Source: Haplomitrium mnioides (Eukaryota; Marchantiophyta; Haplomitriopsida; Calobryales). Taken from it: a stretch of 26,554 nucleotides of DNA. The notes beneath the pieces are model-generated. The model ran no database searches, had not been told where the DNA came from, and saw nothing but the letters and a program-made list of their open reading frames with translations. Positions 1-8,736 of the stretch are shown piece by piece. The stretch spans positions 1 to 26,554 of the forward strand of contig JBNGIS010009186.1 in the NCBI GenBank assembly GCA_049999725.1. The letters run 5' to 3'. Position 1 is the first letter of the stretch; every line of letters begins with the position of its first letter. Position numbers and translations under genes: made by a program.

Positions 1-690
1 CGAATCTATTGAACAACTATCTCAAAGTATAGCTTTATACATGGGTAACTATAAAGAGAAGTTGGAGTGGAGCTCCTAGTGATCAAACACAACTAAGAGG
101 ATTCTTAGGGCTAACCGAGTTTTATCGTCGATTTGTGAAAGGTTTTGTACAAATAGGAGAGCTATTAACAAATTTGCTCAAGAAAAGTCACACATGGTGA
201 TGGGGAGCTGCAAAAGAGTTGGCATTCCAAGCATTGAAGAAATCACTTCTTCATGCTTATATTCTTAAATGGTATGTTTCTAAACAACCAATCAAACTTT
301 CGATGGATGCATCGGGAAAGGCTATTGGCGAAGTATTGCAACAAGAATGGGAGGATGGTTGGCATCATATTGCCTTCTTTTCTAGGAAGTTGAGCGACAC
401 TGAACAAACTTACCACACTACGGAGTGAGAAGAATTGGCGATTGTGCTATCAACCAAACATTGGAAGCACTATCTAGGAGATAAAGAGTTTATTGTCGAA
501 ACCAACCATAAACCTATAATCTATCTAAAAACTCAAAAGGAGCTCTCAAAACGACAAATTCATTGGCGGAGTGGCGACAACAATTCTGTATGAAGATGGT
601 CTATGTGGAAGGAAAACGACAAATTGCAGATGCCTTGACCCGGATGCCTCAACTCAACATCTTATCAGAAATCACAATCCATCCTACTTG
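1..690 (+). pseudogene. Element A pol remnant: RT connection and RNase H
   Basis: The segment around 95-150 reads LRGFLGLTEFYRRFVKGF across a damaged frame, the usual Ty3/gypsy RT connection (RxFLGLxxYYRRFI). From 219 the frame gives AFQALKKSL, then SMDASGKAIGEVLQQ, the first RNase H catalytic Asp region, and IAFFSRKLS. An in-frame TGA at 426 breaks the TTE*EELAIV motif that carries the catalytic Glu. HWKHYLGDKEFIVETNHKPI follows, then a frameshift near 560-570 that restores IADALTRMP, the terminal catalytic Asp region. Known role: RNase H degrades the RNA strand during reverse transcription in the virus-like particle. It is inactive as a protein here because of the stop and frameshift. Confidence 0.88.
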
Positions 691-1681
691 ATGGACGGGA
701 ATGTTGGCTACAACAAAAGAAGATGAGGAGATCATTGCCACACAACAAAAGAGTCTAGTGAAAGAGGTGAGAGGATTGATTTTTGTCCAAGGCAAGGTAT
801 GGGTTCCTAATAGTGTTAAGCTTTGCTATGAGGTTTTGTATGAAGCACATGATTCAACAATTGGTGGACATGTTGGAATTGAGAAAACTTTGGACAATCT
901 TCAACGAGTCTATTATTGGCCTAAGATGCATCAAGATGTGGAGACCTATGTTAGGAGTTGTTTGGCTTATCAACAAAAAAAATCGACCAACCTTAAACGT
1001 GGAGGTTTATTACAACCATTGCCAATCCCGAATCGATGATGGGAACATGTGAGTATGGATATTGTGTGTGAGTTACCACGTACTTCTATGGGTTATGATG
1101 CTATTGTTGTTTTTGTGGATAAACTTAGCAAAATGATTCATATTCGTTCGATTACCAAATCAGTGACAACACCGGAGTTAGCACAAATTTATTTGGAAGC
1201 TGTTTACTCTCATCATGGTATCTCCAAAGTGATTATCTCCGACCACGATATTCAATTTACCAGTATGTTTTGGCGTATAATATTTGGTCTTCTCAAAACT
1301 AAATTGGCTATGCCCACTGCTTATCACCCTAAATCGAATGGTCAAACTGAACGGACCAACCGCACTATTGAAGACATGTTCCAAGCTTTTACTTTGGAAG
1401 AACAAGAGGAATGGGATTGGTTGCTACCTCTTGTAGAGTTCTCTTACAATAACTCCATCAGTAGCTCTACACGAGCCACGCCTTTCTTTTTAATGTATGG
1501 TGAGCATTCAACTACTCTTTCTAATCTTCATTCTGCATCGACCTCTAAGAGTCTAGTTGCCAATGATTTCCTCCATCGATTACACCACGGCATCCAACGT
1601 GCCAAGGAAAAACTTGAAGTTTCTTGCAATTGCCAAAAACAATATGTCGATGCTCATCGTCGCGAAGTGACCTTGCTATAG
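691..1681 (+). pseudogene. Element A integrase: zinc finger and DDE catalytic core
   Basis: One frame runs from about 691, interrupted by TGA at 1037-1039. The finger has HDSTIGGHVG and a WPKMHQDV segment but ends CLAYQQ instead of CxxCQ, so the last zinc-binding Cys is Tyr. The core keeps all three catalytic acids: Asp in SMDIVCELP (codon 1058), Asp in SDHDIQF (codon 1241) and Glu in GQTERTN (codon 1349). The last two are 36 codons apart, the canonical D-x35-E. HPKSNGQTERTNRTIEDM is a textbook retroviral-type integrase stretch. Family role: insertion of element cDNA into the genome. A one-base loss near 1673 shifts the frame and creates TAG at 1679. Confidence 0.92.
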
Positions 1682-2130
1682 GTGACCAAGTATGGCTCTC
1701 TACATCCAATCTTCCTTTGCTTCACTCTCATAAGCTATCTGCTCGCTTTATTGGACCATTTGCTATTTCTGCTCGTATTGGTGAAGTGGTCTATCAACTT
1801 GTTTTACCTCCTCACATGAAGATTCATCTGGTCTTTCATGTCTCTTTATTACATGCTTTTATCCCTCACTCTACCACCTTCACTTGTAACCAAGAACCCT
1901 CTCCACCACCTGAGCTTATTGATGGTCATGAGGAATTTGAGGTGGAACAACTCTTGAAGAAACGCACATGATGTTGAGGCCATCGTGAGATTGTGGAGTA
2001 CTTGGTTTGTTGGAAAGGCTACCTTGTTTATGAAGTTATTTGAGAGCCATTGGAGAATTTGGCCAATACCTCTGCACTTGTTCACTCTTTTGAGAACTCT
2101 CTTATTTGCAACGAGGACGTTGCCTCTTAA
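1675..2130 (+). pseudogene. Element A integrase C-terminus and chromodomain
   Basis: After the frameshift near 1673 the frame reads AIGDQVWLSTSNLPL, HKLSARFIGPF (the GPF/GPY module) and HLVFHVSLLHAF, typical of plant chromoviruses. The last part has EFEVEQLL, REIVEYLVCWKGYLVYEV and EPLENL, a chromodomain signature (YLVxWKGYxxxxxxWEPxxNL) with the third aromatic lost: Trp is replaced by TGA in EVI*EP. Two further TGA codons (1969, 1975) fall where Arg is usual, consistent with CGA to TGA decay. The frame ends at TAA 2128-2130, next to the polypurine tract, as expected for an intact gene end. Known: chromodomains guide integration to heterochromatin. Confidence 0.87.
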
Positions 2131-2143
2131 AAAAGGGGAGGAT
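2129..2143 (+). promoter_or_regulatory. Polypurine tract of element A
   Basis: The purine run aaaaaaggggaggat lies directly before the LTR start TGTAAC. In LTR retrotransposons this RNase-H-resistant tract primes plus-strand DNA synthesis. Position and composition fit exactly. Confidence 0.9.
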
Positions 2144-2327
2144 TGTAACGGTCACTAACTTTAGTAAGCTACAGCTAAAAATAATGTCAACTATGTCTAG
2201 AAAGCTATTACTAAGTTAGAGTAGCAAAAAGCAATTGTTATTATAGAGAGATTGACACGTTGTATGAGGAGAGAAAGTCAACGAATTAAAGTGAAATAAG
2301 GAGTCTACATAGACTACTTTAGAAGAG

Positions 2328-2475
2328 GATAAGTACACGTGGCAAGTGGAGAATTAAAGTAAATAGAAGGTTCTAAAGATAAGGACACGTGGCAGAAGGA
2401 GAACTAAAGAGATGGAAGGTTCTTAGGATAAGGACACATAGCAGAAGGAGAACAAAAGTAAAGGTGGTCCAATTA
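2328..2475 (+). repeat. Three tandem ~50-bp units with G-box/ABRE-like cores in the element A LTR
   Basis: Units begin at about 2328, 2378 and 2427, each starting GATAAG(T/G)ACAC. The first two contain CACGTGGC (2336-2343 and 2386-2393); the third has the decayed form CACATAGC (2435-2442). CACGTGGC is a G-box/ABRE-type core bound by plant bZIP and bHLH factors. The units lie 100-200 bp upstream of the TATA box, where an enhancer would sit. Enhancer function is inferred. Confidence 0.75.
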
Positions 2476-2540
2476 GAAGAGGATAGAAAAAGAACCAATG
2501 GGGTTCCTCCACCTATGCAAGCAAAGTGCTTTCTCTCAAG

Positions 2541-2548
2541 TATATAAA
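2541..2548 (+). promoter_or_regulatory. TATA box of the element A LTR
   Basis: TATATAAA lies 136 bp before the LTR end and downstream of the G-box-bearing repeats. This is the usual arrangement for an LTR RNA polymerase II promoter, with U3/R expected about 30 bp downstream. Confidence 0.65.
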
Positions 2549-2680
2549 GAATGGAGAGTGCCTTGTTTGGCATCTCCTATCTTGTGGGTTCTTGAAGTTC
2601 TTGTGCGCTTCTCTTATGCTAACTTGTATGTGTTGTACTTGTGCTAACTTGTGTGTGTAATGTAGGTGTGTAGTGTTACA

Positions 2681-3194
2681 CTACTTCATTATGTTATTTG
2701 AGAACCCTATTCAAATCTTGAGAATGCTCAAAAGGTTATTCAAATATTTGAAAGTTGCGGTAATGACAAAGACGTCAACGATTAGAAGGTGAAAATCATA
2801 TAGTTAATCAACCATAAAGTTGTGCTATTTATAAAAAAATAGAGAGGAGTGAAAGAAGTAGTAGAGGGTCACTTTTAGGGTTGAGATAAGATTACTTGCT
2901 TTCAAACTCACTTTTAGAGTTTTAGAGTTGAAATTAGAAGTGATTGGTAAGTGAAGAAAGAGGGATAACAACTTCTTCTCTGATATAAATAAAAGGGTTT
3001 TCTAGCTCCACTCTTCAGTCTTGAGTTCCTCTCAATTTGGTTTGGCTCTTTGGTTGCTTGGCTATGGCTAGCACTATTGGCTTTTGTTTTTTATTGTCTT
3101 TGAGTGGTATAACTCTATTGGAGTTATCTTGAAGTTGTTCCTCATTTGGAAATCAGTCTTGAGTTCTTTTACAAATATTGTTTCTTGACATAAG
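2681..3194 (+). other. AT-rich intergenic or old LTR/leader sequence
   Basis: There is no convincing coding sequence. A TATA-like tataaat (2984-2990) followed by pyrimidine-rich, promoter-like sequence suggests this could be the decayed 5' LTR and leader of element B, whose gag remnant begins shortly after. No clear TG...CA ends or primer binding site were found, so this is only a suggestion. Confidence 0.3.
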
Positions 3195-3219
3195 TTCAAA
3201 GCTGCATGATTTCAACTTT

Positions 3220-3460
3220 TAAGATCTAAATGCTCTAAATATAGCAAAAGATTGTGTGGCAAAATTGAAGCAACTTGGTAAAATGAGAAGCAATGTTACA
3301 TAATTTCAAAATACCATCATGAAAATTTCTAATATGGGGAAGAGAGAAGCACTAGATTACTTTGTTTGAAGATTGAAATCTCAAACCATGATGGAAGTGA
3401 CAATGAGAGAGCCTTCTCAATGAGAAGAAGAAATTGGTATAATAGAGTGATAAAACTCAT
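3220..3460 (+). pseudogene. Element B gag remnant
   Basis: One frame with scattered stops reads AKLKQLGKMRSNVT, then KISNMGKREALDYFV, RLKSQTMMEVTMREPSQ and EEEIGI. This fits the retrotransposon Gag domain, in which a segment ending in a bipartite phenylalanine/glycine-leucine motif is followed by acidic residues (typically F..GLKP....V....P.TLEEA). Known role: capsid assembly. The match is by eye and moderate; no zinc knuckle was found downstream. Confidence 0.55.
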
Positions 3461-4269
3461 TACTTGCTACTACATAAGTTAGGCCACATTTTCAACCAGT
3501 TTTTATCAACTGTACGTGTGTCACAAAATAAGGTTATAACTATGAAGATTAATATGGCACAATGACTCACACTTACCAATGTAAAGGTGAGCGATTGCAC
3601 GAATATAGAGAATAGTTTTATTGTTGACAACTCAGTCATAAGATTGGAAATTGCTCATGTCCCTAAGGTCAACTTTTACCTCTTTCCCAAACAGTAATAG
3701 TAGAAGAAGGGAATCAAGAAAATGATATATCTCACTAAATCAATTGAGTGGCTTACTGAGAGCTTCATTAGTTCTAATAGAATTAAAAACTTAATAAGAT
3801 TTTGAAGTATTTTGCTTCATCTTAATGACATGATTGATGAACACTTTTGTAGAATGTTGGTGGATTGTAGAAGTTTTAAATTTTCATATCATTGTATTTT
3901 GCTCAAAAAATCAAAGCAAAAGTTATGCTTATCTATAGTAGTTTTGTGAGTGTAGCTGATGGCAAAAAACATAACGTATTTCAAACTCAAAATTTACTTT
4001 TTCTAAGGAATAGAAAAAAGTATGTAGAATTTATGCAATTTATAATTGGACTTGCATAATGTGATACTATTTTAGGCTTACTTTGGCTTGAAGATAGATC
4101 TGCTCAAGTTGATTGGGGAAAAAATTAAATTTCAAGTTACTTTGCAAAGTAAGCATTTTTTAGGGCATTTGACAATATTGGTAAAGATGGCGACATCAAC
4201 TCAATATATTACTTTTGTGATAAAAAAGTTGTTTGTGTTTGTTGTTTAGATCAAACCAATCATGAACTT
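3461..4269. other. Unrecognised stretch of element B between gag and RT
   Basis: AT-rich and full of stops in all plus frames. By position it should hold zinc knuckle and protease remains, but I could not recognise either. Confidence 0.4.
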
Positions 4270-4905
4270 GAGTAAAGAGAGAGGGAAATATGCACCTACG
4301 TCAATGATTGTTGATATTTTGAAGGAGTTTGCTTATGTGTTTTGGATGATTTGCCAAATGGCTTATCCAATGATCAAGTAATCCCCTTTCCAATTGAGTT
4401 GATACCATGAAGTACTTCTTTAGTCGGTCAGTATACAAACTGTTACTACAAGAATTTCAAGAACTTTGTAAAATCTTGATGGATGTTCTTAAGATGACTT
4501 CTTTCAATATAGCACCTTATCTTGAGGAGTCATGATGCTCCTTGCACTAAAGAAATATGGTGGTTTTTGTCTTGGTATAGATTATCATATCTAAATAAGC
4601 AAACAGTTAAGAATACTTGTCTTTTACTATGTATTGATGAGTTGTTAGTTTAATTGAAAGGTGCCAAATTCATTTCTAAGTTGGATTTTCAAAGTGGTTA
4701 TTGGAAAGTTTCTATCAAGTAGTCTAACGTACAAAAGACAAGCTTTCACACAAGATATGAACACTTTGAGTAGATTTTTTTTTCTATTTGGTCTTAGTAA
4801 TGTTCTATCCATATTAATGGATCAAATGCCTTGGGTTTTTTATGGGTTATTTGATAAGTGGGTTTTGGTATTCTTTGAAAATGTTCTTATCTTTAGATAA
4901 ATTAA
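4270..4905 (+). pseudogene. Element B reverse transcriptase remnant
   Basis: Frame-shifted pieces follow RT order: DDLPNGL (4343 area), then YLNKQTVKNTCLLLCIDELL matching the usual LNKxTVKNxYPLPxIDEL, then LKGAKFISKLDFQSGYWKV (palm, with the first catalytic Asp in KLDF). Next are TSFHTRYEHFE and, in another frame, LSNVLSILMDQMP and WVLVFFENVLIFR. That last piece aligns with the catalytic xxFxDDILxxS block, but the paired Asp-Asp reads Glu-Asn. Known role: DNA synthesis from element RNA. It is beyond function. Confidence 0.8.
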
Positions 4906-5009
4906 ATAAGCATTGTAATTAAAGATTGCGCAATTGGAAGTTTTATTGTAAAAGATCTAGTATTAATTTTTGAAGCAAGAGGTTATCTGAGGTGTAAAGT
5001 GTATGTGAA

Positions 5010-5485
5010 TAACATCAAGATGGAGGAAGAGAAAATTAATATTATCGCAGAGTGACAAATGCCAAAGGATGCAAAAAGATGTTAGAGTCTTCAATTGATT
5101 GGCAAGCTTTTATCGATAATTCATCAATTACTATGCGTATATTGCTAAACCACTTACAAATTTACTAGATAATGATGTCAAGTTTCAATGGATCATTGAG
5201 GTGCAATTGACATTTCAACAACTCAATGATGCAATCTCTTCTTGTCTTATTCTCTAACGATATAATCCAAATGCATATTATATAGTTGATTTTGATGCTT
5301 CAAATTTTTCTATTGGAGTAATGTTACAATATGAGTTTGAGAATGGACTTCATCTAATTACTTTCATTTCATCCTGATCAAAAACACATGAGAGAAGTTA
5401 TTTTGCAAGAGATAAAGAGTAATTGGCAATGATTTACACTACTAAGGTTTGGAGACACTAACTTTTGGGAAAATCTGTACTTATT
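5010..5485 (+). pseudogene. Element B RT connection and RNase H (5' part)
   Basis: From about 5015 broken frames give KMEEEKINII, MPKDAK, an RRFI-like block, IAKPLTNLL and NDVKFQW, the standard linker after RT. RNase H starts near 5275 with VDFDASNFSIGVMLQ, where the first catalytic Asp lies in DAS, followed by FISS, ARDKE and VWRH..LLGK. The domain stops abruptly at about 5485, where the foreign protease fragment begins. The expected TDHxxL segment is missing. Confidence 0.75.
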
Positions 5486-5602
5486 AGTGTCCGTAGATGG
5501 AGGGGCAGGAGTCAACATCATGGTGGAGGAAACGGCTCACAAATTGGGATTCATGGAATTCCAACATACATCCAGAATTATAAGGCTGGCGGATGGGGGG
5601 GT
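5486..5602 (+). pseudogene. Displaced retropepsin fragment inside element B RNase H
   Basis: The frame reads LVSVDGGAGVNIMVEETAHK, then LGFMEF and RLADGG, with no stop for 39 codons before TAA just beyond. It matches the protease active-site region of element C (16756-16872) closely: DGGAGVNIMVEETAH is shared without change. By hand about 82 of 117 bases agree, and many differences are at third codon positions. Protease normally precedes RT, so this piece is out of place, splitting RNase H downstream of RT. It probably came from a relative of element C by insertion, template switching or repair filler. Confidence 0.82.
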
Positions 5603-6230
5603 GCACTAATTACAAACCCTTGTTGCGACTGATTCATTTGGACAATATAACAAGTTGTCATTATCATTGGGAAAGTCAACTACAACTCTTTGATATCAAG
5701 TTGGGATATAAGTCAAGAAGATTCCACACAATTCTAAATGCATCGTTACGAAGATTAGATCATCGATTGAATATATTATAGATTGAAATATTAACATGCT
5801 GCATATTGATGAGACAACTAATGAAGTTATCGGCAAAAGCTACAAGAAGATGCCTTATTCAATCTTGTTCATTCAAGAACAACAATAAAAGATAGTCAAT
5901 ATCATATATTTTTTCAATTGGAGATGATATTCTCTATGAAAGTCATCAAATATATGTTCCACAAGATGCTACACTTCGTAAAAAATTATCTTAAAAAAAC
6001 ACACTACATTCAAATCCATTGGCATATTGGAGTAGACAAGACTATAAAGTTGCTTCAATGCACCAGGTTGTGGTCAAACCTAGCTCAAGATGTTTGTGGA
6101 TTTGTTCTTGTGAAAGTTGTCAGCAAAACAAGGTTTCAATTCAAGAACTGGCTCAACTTCTTCAACCAATACAAATTCTTACCACTTGTTAGGAATATGT
6201 AAGCTTGAATCTTGTCATTTCTCTTTTGAC
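5603..6230 (+). pseudogene. Element B RNase H end and integrase zinc-finger remnant
   Basis: The first 250 bases contain only vague RNase H C-terminal similarity. From about 5918 the pieces DDILYESHQIYVPQDATLRK, HSNPLAYW, the region around DKTIKLLQ, and CESCQQNKVSIQELAQLLQP follow the integrase H2C2 zinc-finger domain (HxxxxxxH...CxxCQxxK, then GLLQPLPIP), with frame changes between them. The CxxC pair is intact. The integrase core that should follow is absent; sequence similarity ends near 6185-6230 and the satellite starts at about 6254. Confidence 0.7.
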
Positions 6231-6253
6231 TATAGATACAATGAATGCTTCAT

Positions 6254-8736
6254 ACTTGCAATTTCTCATCAGATTTGCAACTGAAGTGGCTCACAGTGAT
6301 CCGTAAATATAGTATCTTAGATAAAGCAAAACAAGAAAAAGATTTTACGATCAAGAAGCTTTGGACTACTAATATGCAATTTGTTGATTATCAAAAAAGC
6401 TTGCAATTTCTTATGACATTTGCAACTAGAGTAGCTCGCACTACTATGAAAGTATGATGTGTAAAATAAAACATAACAAGAAAAGCATTTTGCAACCAAG
6501 AATATTTGGACTAATGATATGCTCTTTGGTGCATGTCGAAAAGCTTGTAATTCTCATCAGATTTGCAACAGAAGTGGCTTATAGCATTCTATAAGTATGC
6601 TATCTTAGATAAAACACAACAAGAAAAAAGATTTTGCAATCAAGAACATTTGGACAAATGATATGCTCTTTGGTGAATGTCAAAAAGCTTGCAGTTTTTC
6701 ATCAGATTTGCAACTGAACTAGCCTACAGTGTTCCTTCTATAAGTATACTATCTTAGATAAAACACAACAAGGAAAAGATTTTGTGACCGAGAAGTTTCA
6801 CACTAGTGATATGCAATTTGGTGCATATAAAAAAGCTTGCAATTTTTCATCAAATTTGCAAATGACGTGGCCCATAGTGCTTTATAAGTATGATATCTCA
6901 AATAAAGCACAACAAGAAAAGATTTTGCGACCGAGAAGCTTCAGACTATTGATATGCAATTTGAAGCATGTCAAAAAGCTTGAAACTTCTCATTGAAGTG
7001 GCTCACAGTTCTCTGTAAGTATGTTATTTCATGTACCACACAACAAGAAAAAATTTTTGCCATCAAGAAGCTTCAGACTACTGATATACAATTTGGTTCA
7101 TGTCAAAAAGCTTGCAATTTCTCATCAAATTTGAACCTAAGAAAACTCACAACCATCTATAAGCATGGTATCTTGTATAAAGCACAACAAGAAAAAGATT
7201 TTGCAATTGAGAAGGTTCGAACTATTGATGTGCACTTTGGTGCAGGTTGAAAAGCTTGCAATTTCTCATAAGATTTGGAACTAAAGTGGCTCACAGTGCT
7301 TTGTAAGTATGCTATCTCAAATAAAGTATAACAAGAAAAGAATTTTGTGACTGAGAAGCTTCAAACTACTGATATACAATTTGGTGCATGTCAAAAAGCT
7401 TGTAGTTTTTTATCAAGCTCACAACTAAAGTGGCTCATAGTGCTCTGCAAGTATGGTATCTCAAATAAAACACAAAAAAAATTAATTTTGTGATTGAGAA
7501 CGTTCAAACTACTGATATGCAATTTAGTACATCTTAAAAGCTTGTAGTTTCTCATCAAATTTTCAATTGAAGAGGTTCACATTACTGAGTAAATTTGGTA
7601 TCTCAAAAAAACCACAACAAGAAAAAGGTTTTGTGACCAACAACCTTCAAACTAAGGACATTAAATTTGGTGCATGTCAAAAAGCTTGCAATTTCTCATT
7701 AGAGTTGCAACTAAAATAATCCACAATCATCTGTAAGCATGGTATCTTGGATAAGCACAACAAGGAAAAGATTTTGCATTGAGAAACTTCAGACAATTGA
7801 TGTGCAATTTTGTGCATGTCAAAAAGCTTGCAATTTCTCACAAGATTTGCAACCGAAGTGGTACAGAGTGTTTCGTGAGTATGTTATCTTACATAAAACA
7901 CAACAAGAAAAAGATTTTGTGATCGAGAAGCTTCAAAATACTCATATACAATTTGGTGCATGTTGAAAAGCTTGCCATTTATCATCAGATTTGCAACTGA
8001 AATAGCTCATAGTGCTATGTAAGTATGGTATCTTAGATAAAGCACAACAAAAAAAAGATTTTGCCACTGAGAAACTTTAGACCACAGATATGAAATTTGG
8101 TGCATATTGAAAAGCTTGTAATTTGTCTTTAGATTTGCAACTAAAATGGCCCATAGTGCTTTGTAAGTATGGTATCTCAAATACTACACAACAAGAAAAA
8201 GGTTTTGCGATCAATAAGCTTTGGACTACAAGTATGCAATTTGGTGCATTTCAAAAAGCTTGTAATTTCCAATGAGATTTGCAATTGAAGTGGCAAACAG
8301 TGCGCCATAAATATGGTATCTAAAAACACAAAACAAGAAAAAGATATTGTAACCGAGAATCTTCAGACTACTGATATGCAATTTGTTGCATGTCAAAAAG
8401 CTTGCAATTTCCCATCAAATTTGCAGCTAAAATGGCTTAGATTGCTTTGTAAGTATGGTATCTTAAGTAAAGCACAATAAGAAAAAGATTTTGCAATCAA
8501 GAACCTTGGGACTACTGATGTGCTATTTGGTGCATGTCAAAAAACTTGCAATTTCTCATCACATTTACAACTAAAGTGGCCAACAATTCTATGTAAGTAT
8601 GATTTCTTGAATAAAGCCCAACAAGAAAATGATTTTGCCAACAAGAAGCTTCAAATTACTGACATGAGTGCATATTGAAAAGATTGCAAATTCTCGTCAA
8701 ATTTGCAACTAAAGTGTCGTACACTGCTTTGTAAAT
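6254..8736. repeat. Satellite array, ~17 copies of a ~144-bp unit
   Basis: The landmark at the C of (A)AAAGCTTGCAATTTCTC recurs at 6255, 6400, 6544, 6688, 6836, 6979, 7111, 7255, 7399, 7541, 7685, 7827, 7971, 8115, 8259, 8401, 8545 and (decayed) 8683. Spacings are 145, 144, 144, 148, 143, 132, 144, 144, 142, 144, 142, 144, 144, 144, 142, 144 and 138. The 132-bp unit lacks part of the segment after the landmark. Units differ by roughly 10-25% by eye. HindIII (AAGCTT) sites recur at two places in the unit. 144 is 48 codons, and several units stay open in one frame (6245-6457, 6784-6996, 6993-7250, 7739-7966) with repeated words such as KACNFSS, KAQQEKDFAIEK and MQFGACQ. No start, stop or splice structure supports a gene; I read it as a satellite, possibly derived from coding DNA. 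Confidence 0.93.

Larger units (their letters stand above)
1..2680 (+). mobile_element. Element A: 3' part of a decayed Ty3/gypsy chromovirus with its 3' LTR
   Basis: Seen: reading left to right, RT C-terminal connection, RNase H, HHCC-type integrase finger, DDE integrase core, a chromodomain-like end, a polypurine tract and a TG...CA-bounded LTR. Known: an integrase with a C-terminal chromodomain defines the chromovirus branch of Ty3/gypsy (Metaviridae). The 5' LTR, gag, protease and most of RT lie outside the window. Several stops and at least two frameshifts show that it is dead. The five bases after the LTR are ctact (2681-2685), which should match the bases before the missing 5' LTR. The chromovirus subclade cannot be assigned by eye. 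Confidence 0.93.
2144..2680 (+). repeat. 3' LTR of element A (537 bp)
   Basis: The LTR starts at TGTAAC right after the polypurine tract and ends at GTTACA, giving a perfect 6-bp terminal inverted repeat with TG...CA ends. It contains three imperfect tandem units of about 50 bp (2328-2475) and a TATATAAA box at 2541-2548, so U3 probably covers most of it. Its partner 5' LTR is not in the window, so age cannot be judged. Boundaries are inferred from the terminal motifs. Confidence 0.88.
3195..6230 (+). mobile_element. Element B: heavily decayed Ty3/gypsy element
   Basis: Fragments in canonical order on the plus strand are gag-like (about 3220-3460), RT (about 4270-4905), RT connection and RNase H (about 5010-5485) and integrase finger (about 5900-6185). 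Stops and frameshifts occur every few tens of codons, much denser than in elements A or C, so it is probably the oldest of the three. It ends within the integrase finger region, where the satellite begins. No LTR pair could be defined. A protease fragment at 5486-5602 does not belong in this order. Confidence 0.75.

Noticed and set aside
6784-7250. Small protein genes in the satellite
   Set aside because: The frames cover one to two repeat units, lack consistent starts or stops and are broken in most units. Kept only as a hypothesis about origin.
6254-8736. CRISPR-like or regularly spaced repeat array
   Set aside because: The whole 144-bp unit is repeated, with no unique spacers. It is a satellite in a plant genome.
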